From: JBKECO01 sp047974745
GTDB taxonomy: Bacteria; Bacillota; Clostridia; Lachnospirales; Lachnospiraceae
Length of the DNA stretch: 64,000 bases
Direction of reading: 5' to 3'
Assembly (NCBI GenBank): GCA_047974745.1
Contig: JBKECO010000017.1
Coordinates: 1 to 64,000 of the forward strand
The stretch's first letter is position 1, and every line of letters starts with the position of its first letter. The notes under the pieces were generated by a model, which saw only the letters and a program-made list of their open reading frames with translations, searched no databases and was not told the origin of the DNA. Below, one piece after another: positions 26,970-35,976 of this stretch. The position numbers were made by a program, and so were the translations under genes.

Positions 26970-27842
26970 ATGAAGAGGAAACATACAGAGCGTAATGAAT
27001 TTAGTGGAATGAGACTGATTTTCCTTTCACTTTGTCTATTTACATTATTCTTAGTAGAATTTTTTTTCATGATCAACGAAAGAGAGCAGATTTTTATTAT
27101 AACGTTAATCGGGATACTTCTTGTACTTGACCTATACTTTATACTAAAAGATCTGGTAACGGCTTCCAATGAAAAGAAGAATCATGATACGGTGCAATAT
27201 GAAAATATAGTAAAAGCGGAAAAGGCTACATTTATGCTTTTACGTAAGAACTTTAATGAAATCAATGAGAAAATGAATCATCTGAACGAAAATTCAGATA
27301 TTCCTGTTGGTGAAATTATTGAAACGGAAAAAGCGATTTATAAAATCATGCTCCGCCGTCAGAAAGAACATGCGGATGCGATTCTGAATGCTAATGATTC
27401 ATTTAATGAACAACTAAATGATTTTGAGAAGAAATTAAAAGAAATTGACTATAATTTTGGAGAGCGTCAAAAAAGTATCAGCATGGATGTGGTGCGTGAA
27501 GTTACTTCAATGAACCAGGAAATGAACAGTGTATTAAGAGAAATGGAATTAACGATCAGCAATAATATATTACGATATATGAATACCCTGTCTTCCCAGA
27601 TTCAAGGCAGAAAACCAGGACCTGAGATGATTGGGGAAGAAATCATAACAACGACGCTGGCTGAACAATTTTCAGAAGAATCAGGTCAGGAAGATACACT
27701 TATGGATGAGGTCTTAGCATTAGAAGATGAGATCAAGCAAAGCGGAGAGATCCATGATAAGCCCCAAATGCCGGACATGACGGAGCCAAACAAAATGATG
27801 ACACCGGATGAAATTGCAGCACTGATTGCAAATATGGAATAA
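26970..27842 (+). CDS. Membrane-anchored coiled-coil protein, unknown function
   Basis: A 290-residue protein. Two adjacent hydrophobic segments (about residues 14-34 and 41-60) form a membrane hairpin, followed by a long charged coiled coil (about 75-200) and an acidic tail that ends with MTPDEIAALIANME. The topology is anchor plus cytoplasmic coiled coil. The C-terminal EIAALI stretch resembles the short helix motif (EIDALL) at the start of FliM/FliY proteins, but no other flagellar gene is here. GGGGGA precedes the ATG. I do not recognise a family. Confidence 0.7.
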   Translation: MKRKHTERNEFSGMRLIFLSLCLFTLFLVEFFFMINEREQIFIITLIGILLVLDLYFILKDLVTASNEKKNHDTVQYENIVKAEKATFMLLRKNFNEINEKMNHLNENSDIPVGEIIETEKAIYKIMLRRQKEHADAILNANDSFNEQLNDFEKKLKEIDYNFGERQKSISMDVVREVTSMNQEMNSVLREMELTISNNILRYMNTLSSQIQGRKPGPEMIGEEIITTTLAEQFSEESGQEDTLMDEVLALEDEIKQSGEIHDKPQMPDMTEPNKMMTPDEIAALIANME

Positions 27843-27844
27843 TG

Positions 27845-27879
27845 AAAAGAGTTCAGCTGATTGTCAGCTGAACTCTTTT
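27845..27879. terminator. Bidirectional terminator, overlaps the pepT stop
   Basis: AAAAGAGTTCAGCTGA (27845-27860) and its perfect complement (27864-27879) flank a 3-nt centre. Runs of A and T on either side let it work both ways, for the convergent coiled-coil gene and pepT. The pepT stop codon and last codons lie inside the right arm. Confidence 0.88.
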
Positions 27880-29090
27880 AGCGGATGGGAAGCAAGGTAT
27901 ACCAGAATTTCAACAACGGTCTCCATACTTTCAACTGCTATATGCTCAAAAGGACCATGAAATGCATGTCCACCAGTGCCCAGGTTGGGGCAAGGCAGAC
28001 CCATAAAGCTCAGTCTCGAGCCATCGGTCCCTCCGCGAACTGGAGTAGAAATAGGATCCAGACCAACAGAAGCGATCGCATCCTTTGCCGCATCAATAAT
28101 TGAAAAATGCTTCTGAATAATTTCCAGCATATTCTGATAGGTGTCACTCAATTCACATGTCACAATGCCGGCACCATATTTTTGGTTCATAAGATCACAT
28201 ACTGAGAGAAGGAAATCCTTCTTTTGTTGAAATAAAACAGCGTCATGATCGCGTAAGATATACGACATTTGAGCAGATAATACATTTCCGGATAACGAGT
28301 CCAGGTGATAAAAACCTTCCCTCCACTCAGTGTGCTGCGGGGACTGATCCGCAGGAATCAAGGATTGAATCTCGCAGGCAATATCAGCAGCATTGATCAT
28401 AATGTTTTTTGCATCACCGGTATGTACACTTTTTCCTTTTATTCTGATAGTTGCACTTGCAGCATTGAAATTTTCATATGCAATTTCACCTTCATAAGAA
28501 CCATCCACAGTGTAAGCATAGTTTGCCTGAAAATAGTCAAGATCAAAGTGGGCAGAGCCTTCTCCAATTTCTTCATCCGGGGTAAAAGCGACCCAAAGAT
28601 CGCCATGGGGAATGCCGGTTTTTACGATGCAATCAAGGGCAGTCATGATCTCGGCAATACCGGCCTTATCATCTGCTCCTAGAAGAGTCGTACCATCCGT
28701 AGTGATCAGTGTTTTGCCCTGCAGGCTCTTTAGATGAGGAAACTCATCAATGCTGATGACTTCTTTCGTTCCGGGAAGTAAGATATCTTCTCCATTATAC
28801 TGTGTTATGATCTGTGGCTTGACCGACTTACCTGTCATCGCAGGTGCAGTGTCCATGTGTGAGATAAAGCCCATCGGGATACGATCTTCGTAACCAGCTG
28901 TTGCAGGCAGCATGCCGTAAACATAGCAGAATTCATCGGATCTGATCTTGGATAAACCAAGTGCAGTCATTTCATCCACAAGGATCCGTGCCAGTTCAAA
29001 CTGGTTTTCTGAGGAGGGATGCATGCCACTTTCCTCATCTGAGGTAGTCCAGGTCGTTACATAGTTAATAAATCTGTCTTTTATATTCAT
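27864..29090 (-). CDS. pepT: Peptidase T (tripeptide aminopeptidase)
   Basis: A 408-residue M20 zinc peptidase that removes the N-terminal residue from tripeptides. Metal and catalytic residues: SHMDTAP (about 79), LGADDKAG (about 140), TPDEEIGEG (about 175), VDGS, and GTGGHAFHGPFEH near the C-terminus. Cytoplasmic peptide recycling. It is a single gene on the lagging side, with its own upstream promoter region. Confidence 0.96.
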   Translation of the reverse strand: MNIKDRFINYVTTWTTSDEESGMHPSSENQFELARILVDEMTALGLSKIRSDEFCYVYGMLPATAGYEDRIPMGFISHMDTAPAMTGKSVKPQIITQYNGEDILLPGTKEVISIDEFPHLKSLQGKTLITTDGTTLLGADDKAGIAEIMTALDCIVKTGIPHGDLWVAFTPDEEIGEGSAHFDLDYFQANYAYTVDGSYEGEIAYENFNAASATIRIKGKSVHTGDAKNIMINAADIACEIQSLIPADQSPQHTEWREGFYHLDSLSGNVLSAQMSYILRDHDAVLFQQKKDFLLSVCDLMNQKYGAGIVTCELSDTYQNMLEIIQKHFSIIDAAKDAIASVGLDPISTPVRGGTDGSRLSFMGLPCPNLGTGGHAFHGPFEHIAVESMETVVEILVYLASHPLKEFS

Positions 29091-29137
29091 ATTAGTTGCT
29101 CCTAATCCTGTGCTCTTGGCAAAATTTTAAATATGTG

Positions 29138-29166
29138 TTGCATTTAACCAACTTCTCATATATAAT
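29138..29166 (+). promoter_or_regulatory. tRNA-Lys promoter
   Basis: TTGCAT (29138-29143) and TATAAT (29161-29166) with a 17-nt spacer, 24 bp before the tRNA. Confidence 0.75.
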
Positions 29167-29190
29167 ATACCTTGTCGTTAAAAAAGACAA

Positions 29191-29263
29191 GCACCGCTAG
29201 CTCAGTTGGTAGAGCACCTGACTCTTAATCAGGGTGTCCAGGGTTCGAACCCCTGGCGGTGTA
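29191..29263 (+). tRNA. tRNA-Lys (anticodon CTT)
   Basis: A 73-nt cloverleaf: acceptor GCACCGC/GCGGTGT (first pair G-U), D arm with GTTGGTA, anticodon stem CCTGA/TCAGG around CTCTTAA, T arm CAGGG/CCCTG. Discriminator A; CCA not encoded. It reads AAG. Confidence 0.95.
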
Positions 29264-29267
29264 CTAA

Positions 29268-29320
29268 AAAGTCTTATCTTGAAAGTAGCATGATTTCAAG
29301 GTGGGGCTTTATTTTTTTCT
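29268..29320 (+). terminator. Intrinsic terminator after tRNA-Lys
   Basis: A 17-bp stem (29268-29284 with 29294-29310), in which four T/C differences are all G-U pairs, encloses a 9-nt loop and is followed by ATTTTTTTC. Confidence 0.9.
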
Positions 29321-29356
29321 TATTATTTGGGAGAACTGACGATCTGTGCTCACAAG

Positions 29357-29385
29357 TTCACTATTTAAAGCATTTGGTGTATACT
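29357..29385 (+). promoter_or_regulatory. Putative promoter of the HAD phosphatase gene
   Basis: TTCACT (29357-29362) and TATACT (29380-29385) are 17 nt apart, about 85 bp before the gene. Confidence 0.5.
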
Positions 29386-29470
29386 ATAGGATAGAGCTTG
29401 GAGGTAAGACATTTAGAGTGGGAACCTTCCGACAACATGTCTAACTATAGTCTGGTAAAAGGAGATTTTT

Positions 29471-30145
29471 ATGTATTCAGGTGAAATAAAAAAATATAAA
29501 GCCGTTATTTTTGATCTTGATGGAACCCTGCTTGATACTCTGGAGGATTTGAAGAACAGTGTTAATGCGGCATTGAGAAAATGTGGTTTCCAGGAAAGAA
29601 GCCTTGAGGAAATCCGTTCATTCGTGGGCAATGGAATAGGAAAACTGATAGCCCGCTCCCTTGATCAAGGGGCAGAGAATCCAAAGTTCGATGAGGTGTT
29701 CGAGGCTTTTAAAGTGGATTACGAGAAAAACTGCCGTATTTTGACAAAACCATATGAGGGGATTCGGGACATGCTTGTGAACTTGCAGGAGCGAGGGTAC
29801 AATGTTGCGATCGTTTCAAATAAGGCGGATTTTGGGGTACAGGAACTGAATCAGTTTTTCTTTCGGGACTTTCAGTTTCCGGCGTATGGCGAAAATGAGA
29901 CACAAAAAAGAAAACCAGCTCCGGATATGCTGCTTAATGTGATGGAGAACTTTGGTGCGACTGTTGAAAATACAGTATATGTTGGGGATTCAGAAGTAGA
30001 TATTCAGACAGCATCTAATGCAGGGGTAGACTGTATCAGTGTTCTATGGGGATTTCGCGGAAAAGAATTTCTGCAGGAGGCCGGGGGAACGGTATTCGCA
30101 AGCTCTCCAGCAGAATTATTGATGTTGATAGAAGGAACGAACTAG
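29471..30145 (+). CDS. HAD-family phosphatase, phosphoglycolate phosphatase-like
   Basis: A 224-residue HAD hydrolase. Motif I is FDLDGTLLDT (about residues 13-22), motif II IVSNK (about 115), motif III KRKPAPDML (about 147), and motif IV VGDSEVDIQTA (about 170). A helical cap at 20-90 fits the Gph/PGP subfamily that dephosphorylates 2-phosphoglycolate or similar sugar phosphates. The last 4 bp overlap the convergent trmB stop. Exact substrate unproven. Confidence 0.88.
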   Translation: MYSGEIKKYKAVIFDLDGTLLDTLEDLKNSVNAALRKCGFQERSLEEIRSFVGNGIGKLIARSLDQGAENPKFDEVFEAFKVDYEKNCRILTKPYEGIRDMLVNLQERGYNVAIVSNKADFGVQELNQFFFRDFQFPAYGENETQKRKPAPDMLLNVMENFGATVENTVYVGDSEVDIQTASNAGVDCISVLWGFRGKEFLQEAGGTVFASSPAELLMLIEGTN

Positions 30146-30801
30146 TTTCGACTGGCGATCAGCTTATAGATGGGATTCCCTTTTGAAGAAAATTTTTCTT
30201 CATACTCTGTCATAACATTGTCCCAATTCATAGTGGGATCATGATGGAGATCTCTGGTAAATGCATCTATTTTCCAGCCAGACTCCGGAATAGACACCAG
30301 AGAAAAGTCGAACAGATCCGTATTGTCCGTCTTAAATTCAACGATACCATCAGCTGTAAGGACTTGATCATAGCGCTTCATAAATTCTGTTGAAATGAGT
30401 CTGCGTTGAGCATGTCTCTCTTTTGGCCATGGATCAGAAAAATTCAGATAGATTCTGGTAATTTCTCCTTTTTCAAACAAATCAGGAAGGCTGCCTGCAT
30501 CGATGCAGAGAAAACGAATGTTTTTGACGGGCTCCTTTTCCTGGTCCAGTTTCTGCAGTGCTCTTAACAGAACGCTGGTATATCGTTCCACTCCAATATA
30601 ATTAATATGTGGATTTTTTTTGGCCAGAGTAAGTAGAAACTGTCCTTTTCCCATGCCGATCTCCATGTGGATCGGATTTATCTGTGCAAAGAGAGTGTGC
30701 CAGCATCCCTTCCATTCGATTGGACTTGATACACAGTATGGATTTTTCGCTACTTCCTCGTCTGCACCCTTTATATTTCTTAATCGCATGTTTTCCTCCA
30801 A
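30142..30801 (-). CDS. trmB: tRNA (guanine46-N7)-methyltransferase TrmB
   Basis: A 219-residue SAM-dependent enzyme that forms m7G46 in tRNA. SAM motif MEIGMGKGQFLLTLA (about 46-60) and the signature FSDPWPKERHAQRRL (about 120-134). A single lagging-side gene, divergent from the D-Ala carboxypeptidase. The 30802-30890 region carries both promoters. Confidence 0.96.
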   Translation of the reverse strand: MEENMRLRNIKGADEEVAKNPYCVSSPIEWKGCWHTLFAQINPIHMEIGMGKGQFLLTLAKKNPHINYIGVERYTSVLLRALQKLDQEKEPVKNIRFLCIDAGSLPDLFEKGEITRIYLNFSDPWPKERHAQRRLISTEFMKRYDQVLTADGIVEFKTDNTDLFDFSLVSIPESGWKIDAFTRDLHHDPTMNWDNVMTEYEEKFSSKGNPIYKLIASRN

Positions 30802-30889
30802 AATAAAAAGCGGATCGAATGCATCCGCAATGTGCTATTGCTCATTGTACAATAGAAAGTGCGACTTGAAAAGTATTTTCGAAAATCTG

Positions 30890-30918
30890 TTGCACTGCTA
30901 TCTTTGTCAGTTTATACT
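30890..30918 (+). promoter_or_regulatory. Promoter of the D-Ala carboxypeptidase gene
   Basis: TTGCAC (30890-30895) and TATACT (30913-30918) are 17 nt apart. The predicted start of transcription near 30925 excludes translation from the ATG at 30859 and argues for the GTG at 30970. Confidence 0.75.
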
Positions 30919-30969
30919 AAAAAAGATGAATTTATGGAAAAAGTCATTGCAAAAAATCGAGGTGATCTT

Positions 30970-32391
30970 GTGCTACGGGTTAAAAAAGCTGCCTTGGCGG
31001 TATTTCTTTTTATTATAATAATAGCATCCAATATGTCAGTAACAATGATAAAGGCGGAGGAATACTGGCCGCAGGGACCGGAAGTCTCATCTGCATCTGC
31101 AATCATCATGGATCAGGAGACCGGTACGATTCTTTATGAAAAAAATATAAATGAGCGAATGTATCCTGCCAGTATTACGAAAATACTGACGACTTTGATT
31201 GCCATTGAAAATAGCAGTATGGATGAGATCGTTACTTTTTCAGAAGATGCGATCTATAAAACAGAGGGATCCGGAATAGCCAGAGATGTAGGCGAGCAGA
31301 TGACAATGGAGCAATGTCTCTATGCGGTCATGCTTGCGTCCTCGAATGAAAGTGCCTATGCTGTTGGAGAACATGTGGCAGGCGGTGACATAAACGTGTT
31401 CGTGGAAATGATGAATGCAAAAGCATTAGAGCTAGGCTGCATGAATACAAATTTCAGTAATCCAAATGGTCTGCCGGATGAGAATCATTATACAACAGCT
31501 TATGATATGGCACTGATCTCACGGGCCGCATATCAGAATGAAATATTTAGAACGATATGTGGAACAAAGACTTATACCATCCCGTTCACGAATAAGCATA
31601 CCGATGAAGAGACCTATCTTCAGAACCACCATGCAATGCTTTATCCACTGAGGACAAGACAATATCTGTATGAATACTGCATGGGCGGAAAGACAGGTTA
31701 CACGACGCAATCGAATTCCACTCTGGTGACATATGCACAAAAGGATGATCTGACACTGATCTGCGTTGTCATGAATGCTGATTCGCCGAATCACTATTTA
31801 GACACCAGAGGTCTGTTCGATTTTTGCTTCGAAAACTTTCAGCTATGGAATATTTCAGAAAATGATGAGACCTTTCAGAGTTCGACTCAGACAGTGGAAG
31901 GCTTTATGACAGAGGTGGATCCCTTTGTCGCACTGGATACGACAAGCTCGATTATTCTTCCATTGACTGCAAATTTCAGTGATGCACAGTCTGAGATCCT
32001 GTATGATACTGCAGATACAGAGACGGCAGCCAGGATTCAATACACCTACGGAGGTAAAGTCGTGGGAAGCTGTGCGGTCGTTGCATCCGGTGCTGTCGCT
32101 GCACCTTTCGCATTTAAAAGCGTTTCCTCTGATACGGAAAGTACAGCAAGTGCGGTTACGGAGACAGAAGCAGAGGGAGATAAGCATGTGATTACGATCG
32201 ACTTTAAGAAGATTCTGTTAGTCGCAGCAATTATTATAGCCATTGTGCTTCTGCTGTTCGGTATATATAAGCTGATCGATAATTTTTACCTTATTCGACG
32301 CAGGTTCCTGGGAGATAAGAAGAGTAAATCACCATATAAGAAAATCAGAACGAATCGAATGTACAAAAGAAGAAATAAGAAAGATCGTTAG
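30970..32391 (+). CDS. D-alanyl-D-alanine carboxypeptidase (DacF/PBP5-like)
   Basis: About 473 residues from GTG 30970, which follows GAGGTGAT. It has an N-terminal signal segment (about residues 4-24), a penicillin-binding transpeptidase-like domain with SITK (SxxK), SSNE (SxN) and KTGYT (KTG) motifs, and unusually a C-terminal transmembrane helix (VAAIIIAIVLLLFGIYKL) with a basic cytoplasmic tail in place of the common amphipathic anchor. It trims the terminal D-Ala of peptidoglycan stem peptides outside the cell. A terminator follows. Confidence 0.93.
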   Translation: MLRVKKAALAVFLFIIIIASNMSVTMIKAEEYWPQGPEVSSASAIIMDQETGTILYEKNINERMYPASITKILTTLIAIENSSMDEIVTFSEDAIYKTEGSGIARDVGEQMTMEQCLYAVMLASSNESAYAVGEHVAGGDINVFVEMMNAKALELGCMNTNFSNPNGLPDENHYTTAYDMALISRAAYQNEIFRTICGTKTYTIPFTNKHTDEETYLQNHHAMLYPLRTRQYLYEYCMGGKTGYTTQSNSTLVTYAQKDDLTLICVVMNADSPNHYLDTRGLFDFCFENFQLWNISENDETFQSSTQTVEGFMTEVDPFVALDTTSSIILPLTANFSDAQSEILYDTADTETAARIQYTYGGKVVGSCAVVASGAVAAPFAFKSVSSDTESTASAVTETEAEGDKHVITIDFKKILLVAAIIIAIVLLLFGIYKLIDNFYLIRRRFLGDKKSKSPYKKIRTNRMYKRRNKKDR

Positions 32392-32397
32392 TCTTTA

Positions 32398-32427
32398 GGC
32401 AAAATCAGTGTTGATTTTGCCTTTTTT
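32398..32427 (+). terminator. Intrinsic terminator
   Basis: GGCAAAATCA and TGATTTTGCC pair perfectly around GTGT, followed by TTTTTT. It ends the carboxypeptidase transcript just before the next gene. Confidence 0.92.
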
Positions 32428-32439
32428 CAAAGGAGAACC

Positions 32440-33864
32440 ATGAAACAACATCTGGATCTATTTTTAAACGATTATCAGGAGAATGGGAGATACCCATTTC
32501 ACATGCCTGGACATAAGAGACATTCATTGGATATAGGAGATCCTTATCGCATTGATATTACGGAAATTGAAGGATCTGATTCTTTGCATCATGCCTCCGG
32601 GATCCTACTGGATGCTCAGCAGAGGGCAGCAGAACTTTATGGGTCAGAAAAATCATTTTATCTCATCAATGGCAGCACGGGTGGAATTCTGGCAGCGATC
32701 TCGGCCTGTGTGAACAGGGGAGGAAGACTTCTTATGGCAAGAAATTCGCATAAGGCTGTATATCATGCTGCGTATATCAATCAACTGAAAACAACCTATC
32801 TATATCCGGAGATCAACGAATATGGGATACAAGGTGCAATCAGACCAGAAGCTGTGGAACAGGAACTAGATAAATATAAGGATATCAATGCTGTGATCGT
32901 GACCTCACCTACCTACGAAGGGGTTTTGAGCGACATAAAAAAAATAGCAGAGAGCTGCCACCGGCGGAACATTCCACTGATCGTTGACGGAGCGCATGGA
33001 GCTCACCTTGGGCTTTCGAGATCCACTCCAGAGTCTGCCTTACAATGTGGTGCAGATCTTGTGATAAATAGTTTGCATAAAACTCTCCCTTCACTGACAC
33101 AGACCGCACTGCTTCATGTAAATACAAGATTGGCTGATTCAGACAGAATCCAATTCTTTCTATCGATATATCAGAGCAGCTCACCCTCATATGTGCTTAT
33201 GTCCTCTATGGAAAAATGTATTCGTTTTTTAATGGAGAAAAAGGAGAGTTACTTTGTTCACCAGGAACTCCGATTAAAGGAGTTTTACCAGGGCATGAAG
33301 CAGCTTAGGAATCTGCGTGTTTTAACAGCAGATTCCTTTGAAAAAGAAGCCTGTTTCTCATTCGATGATTCAAAAATATCAGTTCTGACGGTGGGTACAA
33401 ATATTACTTCCATAGAGCTTGAAACAGCCATCAGAGAGCAGTTTCATATAGAGCCTGAAATGACGACTGGCAATTCTGTGCTTTTTCTCACGAGTATTCT
33501 GGACACAGATGAAGGATTTCACCAATTGAAAAATGCATTGCTTACGATAGATCAGGGGTTGAGTGTAAAAAACGACCTATGCGATCAAACAGATCTACAG
33601 AAAGCACTATACATTAAAAAGACAAAAAAACTGGAATTTTCAAAAGCGCTGGATAAACAGAGCCGATTTGTGGATATCCATGATGCAGTCGACCAGGTTT
33701 GTGGACAATTCATCGCCCTCTACCCACCAGGAATTCCCATGATACTCCCGGGCGAAATCATCGAACAAAAATTCGCAAGTCAGCTGGAGAAGGGCTTGTC
33801 TCTTGGACTGCACTTTGAAGGTATTTCAAATAAGGGCAATTTGATAAAGATTGTCAATTTTTAA
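32440..33864 (+). CDS. Orn/Lys/Arg decarboxylase-family PLP enzyme (YaaO-like)
   Basis: A 474-residue fold-type I PLP enzyme with major domain features PFHMPGHKR (about 19-27), NGSTGG (about 77), DGAHGAHLG (about 183-191), and the PLP lysine in SLHKTLPSL (about 214). It belongs to the group with arginine decarboxylase SpeA and YaaO of Bacillus, and may make agmatine, cadaverine or another polyamine precursor. It sits at the head of the holB cluster, as yaaO does in Bacillus. The substrate cannot be told from sequence. Confidence 0.88.
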   Translation: MKQHLDLFLNDYQENGRYPFHMPGHKRHSLDIGDPYRIDITEIEGSDSLHHASGILLDAQQRAAELYGSEKSFYLINGSTGGILAAISACVNRGGRLLMARNSHKAVYHAAYINQLKTTYLYPEINEYGIQGAIRPEAVEQELDKYKDINAVIVTSPTYEGVLSDIKKIAESCHRRNIPLIVDGAHGAHLGLSRSTPESALQCGADLVINSLHKTLPSLTQTALLHVNTRLADSDRIQFFLSIYQSSSPSYVLMSSMEKCIRFLMEKKESYFVHQELRLKEFYQGMKQLRNLRVLTADSFEKEACFSFDDSKISVLTVGTNITSIELETAIREQFHIEPEMTTGNSVLFLTSILDTDEGFHQLKNALLTIDQGLSVKNDLCDQTDLQKALYIKKTKKLEFSKALDKQSRFVDIHDAVDQVCGQFIALYPPGIPMILPGEIIEQKFASQLEKGLSLGLHFEGISNKGNLIKIVNF

Positions 33865-33903
33865 ATACTATATTATACTATAAAGGTATGGAGGAACATC
33901 GAA

Positions 33904-34518
33904 ATGGGTAAAATTTTTTGCATTATGGGGAAAAGTTCCACGGGAAAAGACAGCATTTACCGCCATATTTTATGCAATGCGTCGCTAGATCTCAAACGAC
34001 TGATTCCCTATACTACACGTCCCATAAGAGTTGGGGAGACAGATGGTGTGGAATATGTTTTTGTGAATGATGAAAGGCTCATACAGCTGCAAAAGGAAGA
34101 GAAAATCATCGAACTTCGCGAATATATGACCATCGCCGGAATCTGGAGATATTTTACGGTTAATGATGGCCAGATCGATCTGGATCATTATAATTATCTG
34201 TTGATTGGAACACTGGAGTCCTTTTTGATGTTGAAACAGCATTTTGGAGCCGAAATTGTGATTCCTATATATATAGAAGTAGAAGATGGTGACAGGCTCG
34301 CACGAGCTCTTAAGCGTGAGAAGAAGCAGGCTATACCGGGATACGAAGAAATGTGCCGAAGATTTCTTGCAGACCAGGCTGACTTTTCAGAAGAAAGATT
34401 AAAGGCGGCCGGGATAACAAGAAGATTTCAAAATGCCGATATACAGGATGTGGTGCAGGAAATCACCGTTTTTATAGAGGAATCTGTCTGTGATGACTTT
34501 CAGACAACATGGGAGTAG
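33904..34518 (+). CDS. Guanylate kinase-like P-loop protein
   Basis: A 204-residue protein with Walker A MGKSSTGKDSIYR (about residues 8-20), PYTTRPIRVGE (the guanylate kinase GMP-binding segment, about 37-47) and DGVEYVFV. The family likeness to Gmk is clear, but Ser/Asp in the loop (GKDS rather than GKST/GKGT) differs from usual. In Bacillus this position holds thymidylate kinase tmk. Three bp separate it from yaaR. Confidence 0.82.
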   Translation: MGKIFCIMGKSSTGKDSIYRHILCNASLDLKRLIPYTTRPIRVGETDGVEYVFVNDERLIQLQKEEKIIELREYMTIAGIWRYFTVNDGQIDLDHYNYLLIGTLESFLMLKQHFGAEIVIPIYIEVEDGDRLARALKREKKQAIPGYEEMCRRFLADQADFSEERLKAAGITRRFQNADIQDVVQEITVFIEESVCDDFQTTWE

Positions 34519-34521
34519 TCT

Positions 34522-34962
34522 ATGGATATTAAAATACAGGAAATCAAGCAGGTCACGCCTGTGGATAACAATATACAGCAGAATCAGGGAAGCGAGAATT
34601 TCAAATTTACGCTTGCTGGCGCTGTATCAGAAGCGCAGCTGCAGGAAAGACTGACTGCATTGCTTGATCAAATCACGACTCAGGGAGATCGAATTTCACA
34701 GCATATGGACATACGTGACATGAAGCGATATAGAGGTCTGATCCGGGAATTCCTGAATGAGGTGGTCAGCAATTCTCATAAATTCTCCAGAGAGAACTTT
34801 TTAGACAGAAGGGGCAGACATCGCGTATATGGAATTATCCGTCTCGTTGATGAGAAGCTGGATGAGTTGGCGAAGGAATTAGTCAAGGATGAAAAAAAGC
34901 ATCTAGACCTGCTGACTGCAATCGGTGAAATTCAAGGATTGCTATTAGACATCTTTACGTAA
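34522..34962 (+). CDS. yaaR: YaaR family protein (DUF327)
   Basis: A 146-residue soluble protein matching the DUF327/YaaR family, with the core GDRISQHMDIRDMKRYRGLIREFLNEVV and a closing helix. The gene lies between the kinase and holB, as in Bacillus. Function unknown. Translation starts 3 bp after the upstream stop. Confidence 0.88.
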   Translation: MDIKIQEIKQVTPVDNNIQQNQGSENFKFTLAGAVSEAQLQERLTALLDQITTQGDRISQHMDIRDMKRYRGLIREFLNEVVSNSHKFSRENFLDRRGRHRVYGIIRLVDEKLDELAKELVKDEKKHLDLLTAIGEIQGLLLDIFT

Positions 34963-34985
34963 CATAGTACGATTAGGAGTTTTGG

Positions 34986-35975
34986 ATGGCGAATTTTACA
35001 GAAATAATTGGACATGAACAGATCAAAGAATATTTTTTAAATGCGATATTGATGAATAAGATATCACATGCATACATATTGAATGGTCCGAACCAATCGG
35101 GAAAAATGATGCTTGCAGAGGCTTTTGCCATGACGCTTTTGTGCGAGGAAGAAGGTACACAGGCCTGCGGACAATGTCACTCCTGCCTGCAAATGCAAAG
35201 CAGGAATCACCCGGATGTAATCTATATCAGACACGATAAACCAAATACCATATCCGTTTCTGATATCAGAGAACAGATCAATGATGACATTATTATAAAG
35301 CCCTATAGCAGCAGGCATAAGATCTATATTGTAGATGAAGCAGAAAAGATGAATGTGCAGGCACAAAATGCACTTTTAAAAACATTGGAAGAACCACCTT
35401 CCTATGCAGTCATTCTCCTTTTAACGACAAATGCAGACAGCTTTCTGCCAACGATCTTATCACGAGCAGTCAGCCTGAATTTGAAAGCGGCGTCGAATAA
35501 GGCCATCAAAGAGTTTTTAATGAGAGAGAAGAAGATACCGGATTATCAGGCAGATATCTGTGTTGCTTTTGCACAGGGAAATGTTGGTAAGGCTATTCAA
35601 TTGGCCTCATCAGAAAATTTTATCGAGATGAAGGATTCGGCAATCCAGCTGATGAAGCGCCTGAACGATATAGATTATTATGAAATGTCTATGGCATTAA
35701 AGCAAATCGAGGAGTATAAGCTGCGCATTTCAGATTATTTTGATCTGATGCTGATTTGGTACAGAGATATTTTGATCTATAAAGCAACACAGGATGTGAA
35801 TCAAATAATTTTTAATGAAGAAATTTATATGATACAAAAGAAGGCGGGTCGTTCCTCCTATGAAGGAATCGAAACCATTATGACAGCATTAGAGAAAGCA
35901 AAGGCAAGATTGCAGGCAAATGTGAATTTTGATCTTGTTATTGAGCTTCTGCTGCTTACAATAAAGGAGAATTAA
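34986..35975 (+). CDS. holB: DNA polymerase III subunit delta'
   Basis: A 329-residue clamp-loader subunit. The AAA+ domain has NGPNQSGKMMLAEA (P-loop), a zinc-binding CxxCxxC set (CGQCHSC, about residues 58-64), VDEAEKMN (Walker B), and LLKTLEEPP (sensor region). It loads DnaN onto primer-template with delta and DnaX. It follows yaaR, with yaaT starting 1 bp after its stop. Confidence 0.95.
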   Translation: MANFTEIIGHEQIKEYFLNAILMNKISHAYILNGPNQSGKMMLAEAFAMTLLCEEEGTQACGQCHSCLQMQSRNHPDVIYIRHDKPNTISVSDIREQINDDIIIKPYSSRHKIYIVDEAEKMNVQAQNALLKTLEEPPSYAVILLLTTNADSFLPTILSRAVSLNLKAASNKAIKEFLMREKKIPDYQADICVAFAQGNVGKAIQLASSENFIEMKDSAIQLMKRLNDIDYYEMSMALKQIEEYKLRISDYFDLMLIWYRDILIYKATQDVNQIIFNEEIYMIQKKAGRSSYEGIETIMTALEKAKARLQANVNFDLVIELLLLTIKEN

Positions 35976-35976
35976 G

